DNA of 64,000 nt from Hydrogenophaga sp. (GTDB lineage: Bacteria; Pseudomonadota; Gammaproteobacteria; Burkholderiales; Burkholderiaceae_C): the NCBI RefSeq assembly GCF_030656115.1, contig NZ_JAUSOO010000061.1:1-64000 (forward strand), in the 5' to 3' direction. Of this stretch, positions 29,236 to 37,303 are shown piece by piece; positions within the stretch are counted from its first letter, which is position 1; each line of letters opens with the position of its first letter. The notes below the pieces were generated by a model. It made no database searches. It had not been told where the DNA came from and saw nothing but the letters and a program-made list of their open reading frames with translations. The translations under genes were made by a program, and so were the position numbers.

Positions 29236-30027
29236 ATGACCCGAAACATCCAGCAACTCTTCGACCTCACAGGCAAAACAGCCCTCATCACCGGTGGCTC
29301 TCGCGGCCTGGGCCTGCAAATGGCTCATGCGCTGGGCGAAGCCGGTGCCCGGGTGGTGATCAGCTCGCGCAAGGCCACCGATCTGGAAGAAGCCACGGCC
29401 GAGCTGCAGGCTGCGGGCCTGGATGCGCGCTGGATCGCCGCCGACTGCTCGCTCGAGGAAGACATTCGCCGCCTCACCAGCGAAACCCTGCAGCGCGTGG
29501 GCGACGTGGACATTTTGGTGAACAACGCCGGCGCCGCCTGGGGCGCCCCGGCCGAAGACCACCCGCTCGAAGCCTGGGACAAGGTGATGAACCTGAACGT
29601 GCGCAGCTACTTTTTGCTGAGCCAGCTGATCGCGAAGGCCAGCATGATCCCGCGCAAGAGCGGCAGCATCATCAACACCGCCTCCATCGCCGGCCTGGGC
29701 GGCAACCCCTCGGGCATGAAAACCATTGCCTACAACACGTCCAAAGGCGCGGTGATCAACTTCACCCGTGCGCTGGCCGCCGAGTGGGGCGAACATGGCA
29801 TCCGCGTCAACGCCATCTGCCCGGGCTTCTTCCCCAGCAAAATGACACAAGGCACGCTCAAGGCCATGGGCGAAGAGAAGCTGGCTTCGCACGCGCCCCT
29901 GCGCCGCCTGGGCGACGACGAAGACCTGAAGGGTTTGACGGTGCTCTACGCCTCCGACGCCGGCAAACACATCACCGGTCAGTGGCTGGCGGTGGACGGT
30001 GGCGTCAGCGTGATCACGGGAGGCTGA
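29236..30027 (+). CDS. Short-chain dehydrogenase/reductase
   Basis: A 263-residue NAD(P)-dependent oxidoreductase. The nucleotide motif TGGSRGLG lies near residues 18-25, NNAG near 95-98, the catalytic Ser in NTASIAG near 147, and the YNTSK active site near 163-167. The carboxy-terminal GQWLAVDGGVSVITGG is typical of 3-hydroxyacyl or gluconate-type SDR enzymes. An AAGGAG ribosome site precedes the ATG at 29236; the in-frame upstream codons are read through the repeat and are not used. The substrate is probably an acyl intermediate, from context. Confidence 0.93.
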   Translation: MTRNIQQLFDLTGKTALITGGSRGLGLQMAHALGEAGARVVISSRKATDLEEATAELQAAGLDARWIAADCSLEEDIRRLTSETLQRVGDVDILVNNAGAAWGAPAEDHPLEAWDKVMNLNVRSYFLLSQLIAKASMIPRKSGSIINTASIAGLGGNPSGMKTIAYNTSKGAVINFTRALAAEWGEHGIRVNAICPGFFPSKMTQGTLKAMGEEKLASHAPLRRLGDDEDLKGLTVLYASDAGKHITGQWLAVDGGVSVITGG

Positions 30028-30456
30028 GTGGAATTTTCGGTTCACATCCCTTTTGTCGAACATCTCGGCTTTGAATTGCGCACGTTCGAAGGCGGCGAGG
30101 CGGAAATCGCTTTTGCGCCCCGGCCCGAGCATGAAAACTCGTTCAACGTGGTGCACGGCGGCGCCAGCATGACCCTGCTGGACGTGGTGATGGCGCACGC
30201 CGCGCGCAGCGTGGAGCCCGCCATGGGCTGCGTCACCATCGAGATGAAAACCAGTTTCATGCGTGCCGCCAAAGGCCCACTGCTGGCCAAAGGGCGCCTG
30301 TTGCACCGCACCGCCACCATGGCGTTCACCGAAGGCAGCATTTTTGACGCGGCCGGCAAGCTCTGCGCCCACGCCACCGGCACGTTCAAGTTCGTGGCCC
30401 GCCTGCCTGTGGGTGGTAAATCCACCCAAGCCCTCAACACCATCAAGACCGACTGA
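30028..30456 (+). CDS. Hotdog-fold thioesterase, PaaI-like
   Basis: A 142-residue thioesterase whose GTG start follows the preceding stop codon directly. FNVVHGGASMTLLDVVMAHAAR at about residues 36-57 is the hotdog helix with the catalytic Asp, and EMKTSFMRAAKGPLLAKGRLLH near 72-93 forms the following strands. It is the second PaaI-like enzyme in the catabolic block; the sequence differs clearly from the one at 23663, so they probably serve different acyl-CoAs. Confidence 0.88.
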   Translation: MEFSVHIPFVEHLGFELRTFEGGEAEIAFAPRPEHENSFNVVHGGASMTLLDVVMAHAARSVEPAMGCVTIEMKTSFMRAAKGPLLAKGRLLHRTATMAFTEGSIFDAAGKLCAHATGTFKFVARLPVGGKSTQALNTIKTD

Positions 30457-30485
30457 TCGGCCTTTTACCCCCGGAGACACCCCCC

Positions 30486-31502
30486 ATGCCCACCAACCAA
30501 CAAATCGTGCTCGACAACCGCCCCCAAGGCGAAGCCACGGTCAGCAACTTCAAGCTGGTCACCACCGAAACCCCGGCTTTGGCCGACGGACAGGTGCTGG
30601 TGCGCCACCACTACCTGAGCCTGGACCCCTACATGCGCGGGCGCATGAACGACAGCAAAAGCTACGCGGCCTCGCAGCCGCTGGGTGAGGTCATGATCGG
30701 CGGCACCGTGGGCGAGGTGGTTGAATCCAAACACCCCAAGCTCAAGGCGGGTGACCCGGTGGTCGGCATGGGTGGCTGGCAGCAATACAGCGTGGTGGAC
30801 GCCACGCAACCCGGCGCGCTGCGCAAGGTGGACACCACCCACGTGCCGCTGTCGTATTACCTGGGCGCGGTCGGCATGCCCGGCGTGACCGCCTGGTACG
30901 GCCTGGTGAAGATCATCAACCCCCAAGCCGGTGAAACCATGGTGGTGAGCGCCGCCACGGGCGCGGTGGGCAGCGCCTTTGCCGCCCTGGCCAAGGCGCG
31001 CGGCTGCCGCGTGGTGGGCATTGCCGGTGGGCCGGACAAGTGTGCTTATGCGGTCGATGAATTGGGTTTTGATGCCTGCATCGACTACAAGCTGCACCCA
31101 GACATGTATTCGCTGGCCAAGGCGCTCAAGCAGGCCTGCCCGAACGGCGTTGACGGCTATTTTGAAAACGTCGGGGGCATGGTGCTCGACGCGGTGTTGC
31201 TGCGCATGAACGCCTTTGGCCGCATCGCCGTGTGCGGCATGATCGCCGGCTACGACGGCCAGCCCCTGCCGCTGGCCAACCCGGCGCTGATTCTGGTGAA
31301 CCGCCTGAAGATGGAGGGCTTCATCGTCAGCGAGCACATGGAGGTGTGGCCCGAAGCCCTGACCGAGCTGGGCACGCTGGTGGCCACCGGCAAGCTGCGC
31401 CCGCGCGAGACCATTGCGCAGGGCATCGAGAACGCGCCCGAGGCTTTCCTGGGCTTGCTCAAAGGCAAGAACTTTGGCAAGCAGCTGGTCAAGCTGATTT
31501 GA
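30486..31502 (+). CDS. Zinc-free NADP-dependent oxidoreductase (CurA/MDR type)
   Basis: A 338-residue medium-chain reductase without zinc ligands. HYLSLDPYMRGRMND near residues 39-53 and GAVGMPGVTAWYGL near 125-138 are typical, and the nucleotide site is VSAATGAVGSAFAALAKARGCRVVG near 157-181. YFENVGGMVLDAVLLRMN near 221-238 is a family marker. Members reduce the double bond of enones and 2-alkenals. A GGAGA ribosome site precedes the ATG. It closes the plus-strand catabolic block. Confidence 0.93.
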   Translation: MPTNQQIVLDNRPQGEATVSNFKLVTTETPALADGQVLVRHHYLSLDPYMRGRMNDSKSYAASQPLGEVMIGGTVGEVVESKHPKLKAGDPVVGMGGWQQYSVVDATQPGALRKVDTTHVPLSYYLGAVGMPGVTAWYGLVKIINPQAGETMVVSAATGAVGSAFAALAKARGCRVVGIAGGPDKCAYAVDELGFDACIDYKLHPDMYSLAKALKQACPNGVDGYFENVGGMVLDAVLLRMNAFGRIAVCGMIAGYDGQPLPLANPALILVNRLKMEGFIVSEHMEVWPEALTELGTLVATGKLRPRETIAQGIENAPEAFLGLLKGKNFGKQLVKLI

Positions 31503-31514
31503 GTGGTTGGGCGG

Positions 31515-31539
31515 GCAGAACAACGAGCACGTGTTCTGC
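31515..31539. terminator. Bidirectional hairpin between convergent genes
   Basis: GCAGAACA and TGTTCTGC form a perfect eight-base stem with a nine-base loop, and a GTTTAAAC sequence follows. It lies in the 39-base gap between the oxidoreductase gene and the convergent TRAP permease gene, so it probably ends both transcripts. Confidence 0.6.
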
Positions 31540-31541
31540 GT

Positions 31542-33389
31542 TTAAACGCCCAGCACCACACCCGGCAGCCAAGTCGACAAAAACGGCAGCAGCGACAACG
31601 TAAGCACACCCAAAAAGATGGCCAGTGCTGCGGGCAGCACGGCCACCGCCACCTCGCGCAGCGATTTGCGGAACATGGCCGATGAAAAATACAGGTTCAT
31701 GCCCGAGGGCGGCGTCAAATAGGCCAGCTCCAGATTGGCCAAAAAGATGATGCCGAAATGCACCGGGTGGATGCCGTAGGCCAGCGCAATGGGCAGCAGC
31801 AGCGGCACCAGCACCACGATGGCGGCGTAAATTTCCATCAGTGCGCCGGCCAGCAGCAAGAACAGGTTGAGCGCAATCAAAAACGCCCATTTGTTGGGCA
31901 ACACCGATTGCACCCATTCAATGGCCAGGTCGGGAATGCCCGCGTCCACCAGGTAATTGGTCAGTCCCAGCGCCATGCCCAAAATGAGCATGATGCCGCC
32001 GATGACTTGCGCGCATTCGGTGAATACGCGCAACACGCCGCGCCCGTCCAGTTCGCGGTGCAGCAGGCATTGCGTCAGCAGCGCATAGGCGGCGGTCAAG
32101 GCGGCGCTTTCGGTGGGGGTGGCAAAGCCGCCCACCAGCGAGCCCACGGCCACCACGGGCGCCAAAATTTCCCACTTGGCGGCCCAGGCCGCGCTGCGGG
32201 CGCCGGCCATGTCGGGGCGCGCTGCGGCCAAGGCTTCGGATTGGGTAGTCAGGCCGCCTCGGCGCAAATAGCCGCCCACCACCAGCAGAAAAAACACCAT
32301 CACCAGCGCGGGCAACACGCCGGCCAGAAACATGGTGTTGATGGGCACGCGGGCGATGATGGCGTACATGATGAGCGGCACCGACGGCGCCAGCAGCACG
32401 CCCAGCGCGCTGGCGCTGGTGACCAACCCAATGCCGCGCCGCTCGGGAAACCCGGCCTTCATCAGCAAGGGCAGCAACAGGCCGCCCAGCGCCAAGATGG
32501 TGACGCCACTGCCGCCGGTGAGCGCTGTGAAGCACGAACACAGCACCGCAGCGGCCACCGCCGTGCCTTTCACCCCGCCGCCAAACAGCGCGGTGAACAG
32601 CACGCCCAACCGGGCCGCTGCGCCGGTGCGGGCAAACACCAGACCGGCCAGCGTGAACAGCGGCAGCGCGGGCAACGACGGGTTGACCGTGATTTGGTAA
32701 TGGCTCAGCGGCACGGCGGCCAGCGGTTGGCCTTCGCTCCAAAACAGCGCCAGCGCCAGCCCGCCCAACACGGTAAACACCGGCGCGCCGCACAACAGCA
32801 ACAGCAGCAGACCCAAGGCAAAAGGCCACAGCGCCAGCGTGTGGCCGTCAAACTGCCCGGCAAACAGCCAACCCAGCAGCGGCAACAGCAGCGTTGCCAC
32901 ACGCAGCGAAAGTTGAAAGCGCCCTTCAGGCCATTCCAGCCGCCAGGCAAAGCGCAGCCCCAGCCACACAAACCCCAAGGGCATGGCCGCAATGAACACA
33001 ACGCCCGGTATGCCGTAGGCAATGGGGCGCGGCACCTGCATTTCGGCCAGCCAAAAACTGGCGCTGGCCTGCGCCAGCATGCCGCAGAGCAGCGCCGAAC
33101 CGGTGCGTGCCCACAGGGCCGCCAGGCGGCGCAGGCGCGGGTCGGCTGAGCCCGCCAAGCCAGCACCCAGCGACGTGAGGTGCCCGCCGCGTTCGGCCAC
33201 CAGGGCGCCAAACATGGCCAACACCAGCCCGGCGTGTTGCACAAACACGGGCGCGTTGGCAATGCCCATGCCCAGCAGCGGGCGCATCAGCATCTCAATG
33301 AGCGGCAGGGCCAGCATCAGCGCCAGCGCAGCCCCGGCCAACACGGCGTCAAACGGCCACAGCGCCGGGCGGCGCAGCACGGTCACCAT
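31542..33389 (-). CDS. TRAP transporter fused permease (DctQ-DctM)
   Basis: A 615-residue inner-membrane protein. Residues about 1-165 contain four helices of a small DctQ-type subunit (FVQHAGLVLAMFGALVAERGGHL is the conserved helix). Residues about 180-615 form the large DctM-type subunit with GGSGVTILALGGLLLPLL, the TSASALGVLLAPSVPLIMYAI block and LANLELAYLTPPSGMNLYFSSAMFR near the end. The family drives uptake with a sodium gradient. The fusion forces one-to-one stoichiometry. It is expressed with the receptor and a TatT-like lipoprotein. Confidence 0.93.
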   Translation of the reverse strand: MVTVLRRPALWPFDAVLAGAALALMLALPLIEMLMRPLLGMGIANAPVFVQHAGLVLAMFGALVAERGGHLTSLGAGLAGSADPRLRRLAALWARTGSALLCGMLAQASASFWLAEMQVPRPIAYGIPGVVFIAAMPLGFVWLGLRFAWRLEWPEGRFQLSLRVATLLLPLLGWLFAGQFDGHTLALWPFALGLLLLLLCGAPVFTVLGGLALALFWSEGQPLAAVPLSHYQITVNPSLPALPLFTLAGLVFARTGAAARLGVLFTALFGGGVKGTAVAAAVLCSCFTALTGGSGVTILALGGLLLPLLMKAGFPERRGIGLVTSASALGVLLAPSVPLIMYAIIARVPINTMFLAGVLPALVMVFFLLVVGGYLRRGGLTTQSEALAAARPDMAGARSAAWAAKWEILAPVVAVGSLVGGFATPTESAALTAAYALLTQCLLHRELDGRGVLRVFTECAQVIGGIMLILGMALGLTNYLVDAGIPDLAIEWVQSVLPNKWAFLIALNLFLLLAGALMEIYAAIVVLVPLLLPIALAYGIHPVHFGIIFLANLELAYLTPPSGMNLYFSSAMFRKSLREVAVAVLPAALAIFLGVLTLSLLPFLSTWLPGVVLGV

Positions 33390-33392
33390 GGC

Positions 33393-34400
33393 TCAGCGCT
33401 TGCCAGCGCGGTAGTCTTTCAGATGCCCCACCACCTCGTCAAAGGTGTCGGCAGGCACCATGCGCCCGCGTATCTGCGGGTGCAGGCGCTCGGCCAGCGC
33501 GGTCCAGGCCTGCAGTTGTTCGGCGTTCGGGGTGTTCACCGTGAGCCCGCGTTTTTGCATGGCGGCCACGGCTTCGTCCACCTCTTTGCGTGCCTGCGCG
33601 CGAATTTCAACACCCGCTTTGGCGCTCGCGGCGCGCATGGCTTGCTGGGTGGCGGGTGTCATCGCGTCCCACGACTTTTTGGTGACGACAAAGGCGCCCA
33701 CAATCGGCGCCCAGTTCAGGTCGAGCATGTGCCCGGCGGTGTTGTAAACCTGCGTGGCCAGCGCGAAATAGGGCGTGGAGGGCACGGCGTCGATCATGCC
33801 GGTCTGGATGGCGGGCAGGATGTCGGCGGTTTCCAGTGGCACCGGCGTGTAGCCCAGCCGCTTCATGATTTCTTGCTGCTCCACCTCGCCGCCCCAGGCA
33901 AAAAACTTCATCGACTTGTAGTCGTCGGGGTGGCGTGCGGGTTTTTTTGAGAAAAACCGCACCCAGCCCGCATCGCCCCAGGCCAGCACCACAAAGCCCT
34001 GCGCCAAAAACTTCTGCTCCATCGCCGGGCGAATTTTTTCGCGCACATAGTCCACCTCTTCCCAGCTGCGAAACATCAGCGGCATGGCCTGCAACGCGGC
34101 AATGGACGGCTCAATTTCGCGCAAGCCGACCACCGACATCAGCGCACCCTGCATCTGGCCAATGCGCATGCGCCGCACCATGTCGGCCTCGCCGCCTTGG
34201 CTGCCGTCGGGAAACACCAGGTATTTGCCGCCGCCTTGCGCCGTGCGCCAGGCTTCGCCCACCAGCATCAGCTGGCGGTGGTACAGCGAGTTTTTGGGCA
34301 CCAGGGTGCCTATGCGCAGCTGTTGTTCTTGGGCCGACACCCCGGGTGCCGCCGTCAGCAGCGAGGCGCCCATCAGCAGCGCGGCAAGCAGTTTTTTCAT
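33393..34400 (-). CDS. TRAP transporter substrate-binding protein (DctP family)
   Basis: A 335-residue periplasmic receptor with signal peptide ending TAAPGVSA|QEQ. The mature protein starts LRIGTLVPKNSLYHRQL and shows the DctP core: FPDGSQGGEADMVRRMRIGQMQGALMSVVGL near residues 62-92 (read in parts), with the conserved Arg (RRMR), and GMIDAVPSTPYFALATQVYN near 207-226. The ATG at 34400 is preferred over a TTG four codons upstream. It lies three bases from the permease gene. The TPAT-like partners suggest a hydrophobic ligand, which is inference. Confidence 0.93.
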   Translation of the reverse strand: MKKLLAALLMGASLLTAAPGVSAQEQQLRIGTLVPKNSLYHRQLMLVGEAWRTAQGGGKYLVFPDGSQGGEADMVRRMRIGQMQGALMSVVGLREIEPSIAALQAMPLMFRSWEEVDYVREKIRPAMEQKFLAQGFVVLAWGDAGWVRFFSKKPARHPDDYKSMKFFAWGGEVEQQEIMKRLGYTPVPLETADILPAIQTGMIDAVPSTPYFALATQVYNTAGHMLDLNWAPIVGAFVVTKKSWDAMTPATQQAMRAASAKAGVEIRAQARKEVDEAVAAMQKRGLTVNTPNAEQLQAWTALAERLHPQIRGRMVPADTFDEVVGHLKDYRAGKR

Positions 34401-34414
34401 GCGTTGTTTCAAAA

Positions 34415-35329
34415 TTAAAAAAGATCGGGAGATTGCTCAAGCAGCCAGGTCGCGCGCCGCCGCATGATCTGGTTTTGCAGCGTCAGCGGGCTGCCCGTGG
34501 CGTCGGGCACGGCCAGGGCTTGTTGCAGCAGTTGCTCAAAGGCTGAGCGGTCACCGGCGGGCAGGGCCAGGCCCTCGGCCTTGGCCACAAACGCCGCCAC
34601 GCTGCGCCCTTGGGCCAGGTGCAAGGCTTCGTCAAACCAGCGCGCCGCCTGCGCTTTGTCGCCACCGGGGCGCGAGGCTTCAAGGGTGGCTCGCAAACTG
34701 GTCAGGGCACCATTGCCCCAGCCGGGCGCGGAGGCGTCGGCCAGTGCAGCCAGGCGCACCACCAGCGGCAGGTCGGCCACCACATCAGGCTGGTCTTTGG
34801 ACTGGGCAATCCAGCTGCCCCAGGCGGCGGCCGCCCAATAGGCCAGCCCAACATCGTCCGGGGCCAGCCGCAGCGGCGCCTGTGGGTTGGCCAGTGCTTG
34901 CACCAAGCCGGGGTGGCGTTGCTCCAGTGCCGTGATGGCGTGGTTTCTGGCCCGTTGGTACAAAGCAGCGGCGCGCTGGCGCAGGCGGTGCGCGGCAGCG
35001 CTGTCTTGCGCTTCCAGGCGGTCGGCCTCCAGCGCCACAAAGGCGTAGGTGTATTCGGTCATGCGCGCGGCCAGGCCCTCGGCCAAGGCGCCATGCCCCG
35101 GGGTTTGGGCCAGCACCGCTTCAGACAATTTGAAATAAAACGGTGCCGCATCGCGGGCCAGTTCGGGGTCGTTTTCGGCCCCTTGGCTCTGGCCCGCCAG
35201 CTCGCTGGCCAGGCTGTTGATGACCAAATGGCGCGGCGAGCAGCCCGACAAAGCCACCGCCAACAAAACCATCAGGGGCCAAGAAACAAACACCATGCTG
35301 CGTCCGATCGTGTTGCTGAAGATGGCCAC
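34415..35329 (-). CDS. TatT-like TRAP-associated lipoprotein
   Basis: A 304-residue exported lipoprotein: basic start, hydrophobic core, lipobox LSGC with Cys30. The remainder is almost all helix, with Ala/Leu-rich repeats such as HRLRQRAAALYQRARNHAITALEQRHPG near residues 112-140 (read in parts) and YWAAAAWGSWIAQSKD near 165-180. This matches the TatT component of TPAT systems, known from Treponema pallidum, where a helical TPR-like trimer docks with the P receptor. Its place directly upstream of the receptor supports the call. An alternative start lies at 35296. Confidence 0.85.
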   Translation of the reverse strand: MAIFSNTIGRSMVFVSWPLMVLLAVALSGCSPRHLVINSLASELAGQSQGAENDPELARDAAPFYFKLSEAVLAQTPGHGALAEGLAARMTEYTYAFVALEADRLEAQDSAAAHRLRQRAAALYQRARNHAITALEQRHPGLVQALANPQAPLRLAPDDVGLAYWAAAAWGSWIAQSKDQPDVVADLPLVVRLAALADASAPGWGNGALTSLRATLEASRPGGDKAQAARWFDEALHLAQGRSVAAFVAKAEGLALPAGDRSAFEQLLQQALAVPDATGSPLTLQNQIMRRRATWLLEQSPDLF

Positions 35330-35487
35330 TGTATGAACGGCCTGTTACATGGGCGTGACATCCGGCGCACCCTTGGCCTGGGGCACTGGCTTTCTCACTG
35401 CCTCGCAGGTTGAACCGACCGTTGACACAGAGCTTTCATGGGAACGACGTAGCGTGTGGCACACCCCTTCACTTTCACCCACATCGC

Positions 35488-37194
35488 ATGAACACACACC
35501 CTTCACGTCGCGCATTCGTCATCCGGGCGGCTGGCATTTCGGCCGCGATCGCCAGCGGCGTGTCGCTCTCGGCTTGCGGCGGCAGCGACCCAGAACCCGA
35601 GTTTCTGTATGGCGTGGCCAGCGGCGACCCGCTGGCCGATCGGGTCATTCTCTGGACCCATGCCCAGTTCCCGTTCCTCAGCGACGCGGTGAACCTGCGC
35701 TACGAAGTGGCCCAAGACGCCAGCTTCAGCACCGTGGTGAGCCAAGGCACGGTGCGCGCCAGCGCTGACACGGGTTACACCGCCAAGGTGGACGCCACCG
35801 GCCTGAGCGCTGGCACGGTGTACTACTACCGTTTTGTCTACGGCAACACGCGCTCCCCGGTGGGCGTGACGCGCACCTTGCCCGCCACCGCCAGCAGCCT
35901 GAAACTGGCCGTGATGAGCTGTTCCAACTACCCGGCGGGCTACTTCAATGTGTACGGCGAAGTGGCCAGCAGCGATGCCGAATGCGTCATCCACCTGGGC
36001 GACTACATCTACGAATACGCCGCCGACGGCTATGCCTCGGGCACCGCCGCGTCCATGGGCCGCACGTCCAAGCCCGCCAACGAATTGCTGAGCCTGAGCG
36101 ACTACCGCGCCCGCCACGCCCAATACAAAAGCGACCCCGACAGCAAAAACCTGCACGCCAAACTGCCTTTCATCTGCATTTGGGACGACCACGAAATCGC
36201 CAACGACGCCTACAAGGACGGCGCTGAAAACCACAGCCCAGCCACCGAAGGCACCTGGGCGGCGCGCAAAGCCGCCGCCCTGCAGGCCTACCACGAATGG
36301 ATGCCCATTCGCACCGGCAGCGACAAGGCCAAGATCTACCGCAGCTTCAACTTTGGCGGCTTGGCCAGCCTGCACATGCTGGACACCCGCTTGATTGGCC
36401 GCGAAGCGCAAATCGACATTGCCGCCCTGGCCGGCTTGAAGGGTGCTGATGCCAGAAACACCGCATTGGCCGCGTTCAGCTCGCCCACCCGCCAACTGCT
36501 GGGCACCGAACAACTGCAGTGGCTGCAAGGGCAAATGGCCGCCAGCACCGCCACCTGGCAAGTTCTGGGTCAACAGGTGCTGATGGGGCGCATGGAGTTC
36601 CCGGCCTCGGTGCTGGCGGCACTCAACACGTCCGACACCTCGACCGAAGCGCAAGCGGCAGGCCAGAAGGCCGTGACCGACTACCTGACCGCCAAGGGCA
36701 CCCCGGCCAACTTGCGCACCCCCACCCAAGCCGCTCTGATGGACACGGCGCAGAACCCCAAGCTGGGCTACAACCTCGACGCCTGGGACGGCTACATCGT
36801 GGCCCGCGAAACCCTGCTGGGCACCGCCGCCCAGCTCAACAAACGCCTGGTGGTGCTCGCTGGAGACACCCACAACGCCTGGCACAGCGACCTGACCCTG
36901 ATGGGACTGGCCAACCCGGCGCTGGCCGGTGTGAAAGTGGGTGAAGAATTTGCCACCAGCTCGGTCAGCTCGCCGGGCCTGGAGGAATACCTCGTCACCC
37001 TGACGCCGGCCCAGATCAAAGGCATTTTTGAAGGCGTGGTAGACGACCTGAACTGGATGGACGCATCGCGCCGGGGCTACCTGAAAATGACCTTCACCGC
37101 CACCGAAGCCAAAGGCGAATGGTTCTTTGTGGACACCATCACCAGCCGCAGCTACACCGCCAGCCTGGGCCATACGGCCCGTTGGGCGGTCTGA
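35488..37194 (+). CDS. phoD: Alkaline phosphatase D (PhoD family), Tat-exported
   Basis: A 568-residue metallophosphatase/phosphodiesterase acting outside the cytoplasm. A twin-arginine signal SRRAFVIRAAG lies at residues 6-16, followed by a hydrophobic stretch and SACGG that could also be a lipobox. The amino-terminal PhoD domain (GVASGDPLADRVILWT near 42-57) precedes the metal core: HLGDYIYEYA near 171-180, WDDHEIANDAYKDGAENH near 232-249 and LAGDTHNAWHSDL near 454-466. It stands alone with its own upstream region. Phosphate control is plausible but no convincing Pho box was found. Confidence 0.94.
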   Translation: MNTHPSRRAFVIRAAGISAAIASGVSLSACGGSDPEPEFLYGVASGDPLADRVILWTHAQFPFLSDAVNLRYEVAQDASFSTVVSQGTVRASADTGYTAKVDATGLSAGTVYYYRFVYGNTRSPVGVTRTLPATASSLKLAVMSCSNYPAGYFNVYGEVASSDAECVIHLGDYIYEYAADGYASGTAASMGRTSKPANELLSLSDYRARHAQYKSDPDSKNLHAKLPFICIWDDHEIANDAYKDGAENHSPATEGTWAARKAAALQAYHEWMPIRTGSDKAKIYRSFNFGGLASLHMLDTRLIGREAQIDIAALAGLKGADARNTALAAFSSPTRQLLGTEQLQWLQGQMAASTATWQVLGQQVLMGRMEFPASVLAALNTSDTSTEAQAAGQKAVTDYLTAKGTPANLRTPTQAALMDTAQNPKLGYNLDAWDGYIVARETLLGTAAQLNKRLVVLAGDTHNAWHSDLTLMGLANPALAGVKVGEEFATSSVSSPGLEEYLVTLTPAQIKGIFEGVVDDLNWMDASRRGYLKMTFTATEAKGEWFFVDTITSRSYTASLGHTARWAV

Positions 37195-37303
37195 CAGCCA
37201 CCGCGCTGAAACAGCCCCGCTGGAGTTGGGCCGTCAAACGGGCGACGCAGATTCGCCGGGTTTTGCCCTAAGGTGTTGTCTTTCTCATTGGGGAGACACG
37301 CCC

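Noticed and set aside
35342-35361. Pho-box-like sequence CTGTTAC...GTGACAT upstream of phoD
   Set aside because: The two halves have the wrong spacing and too many mismatches to the known consensus.
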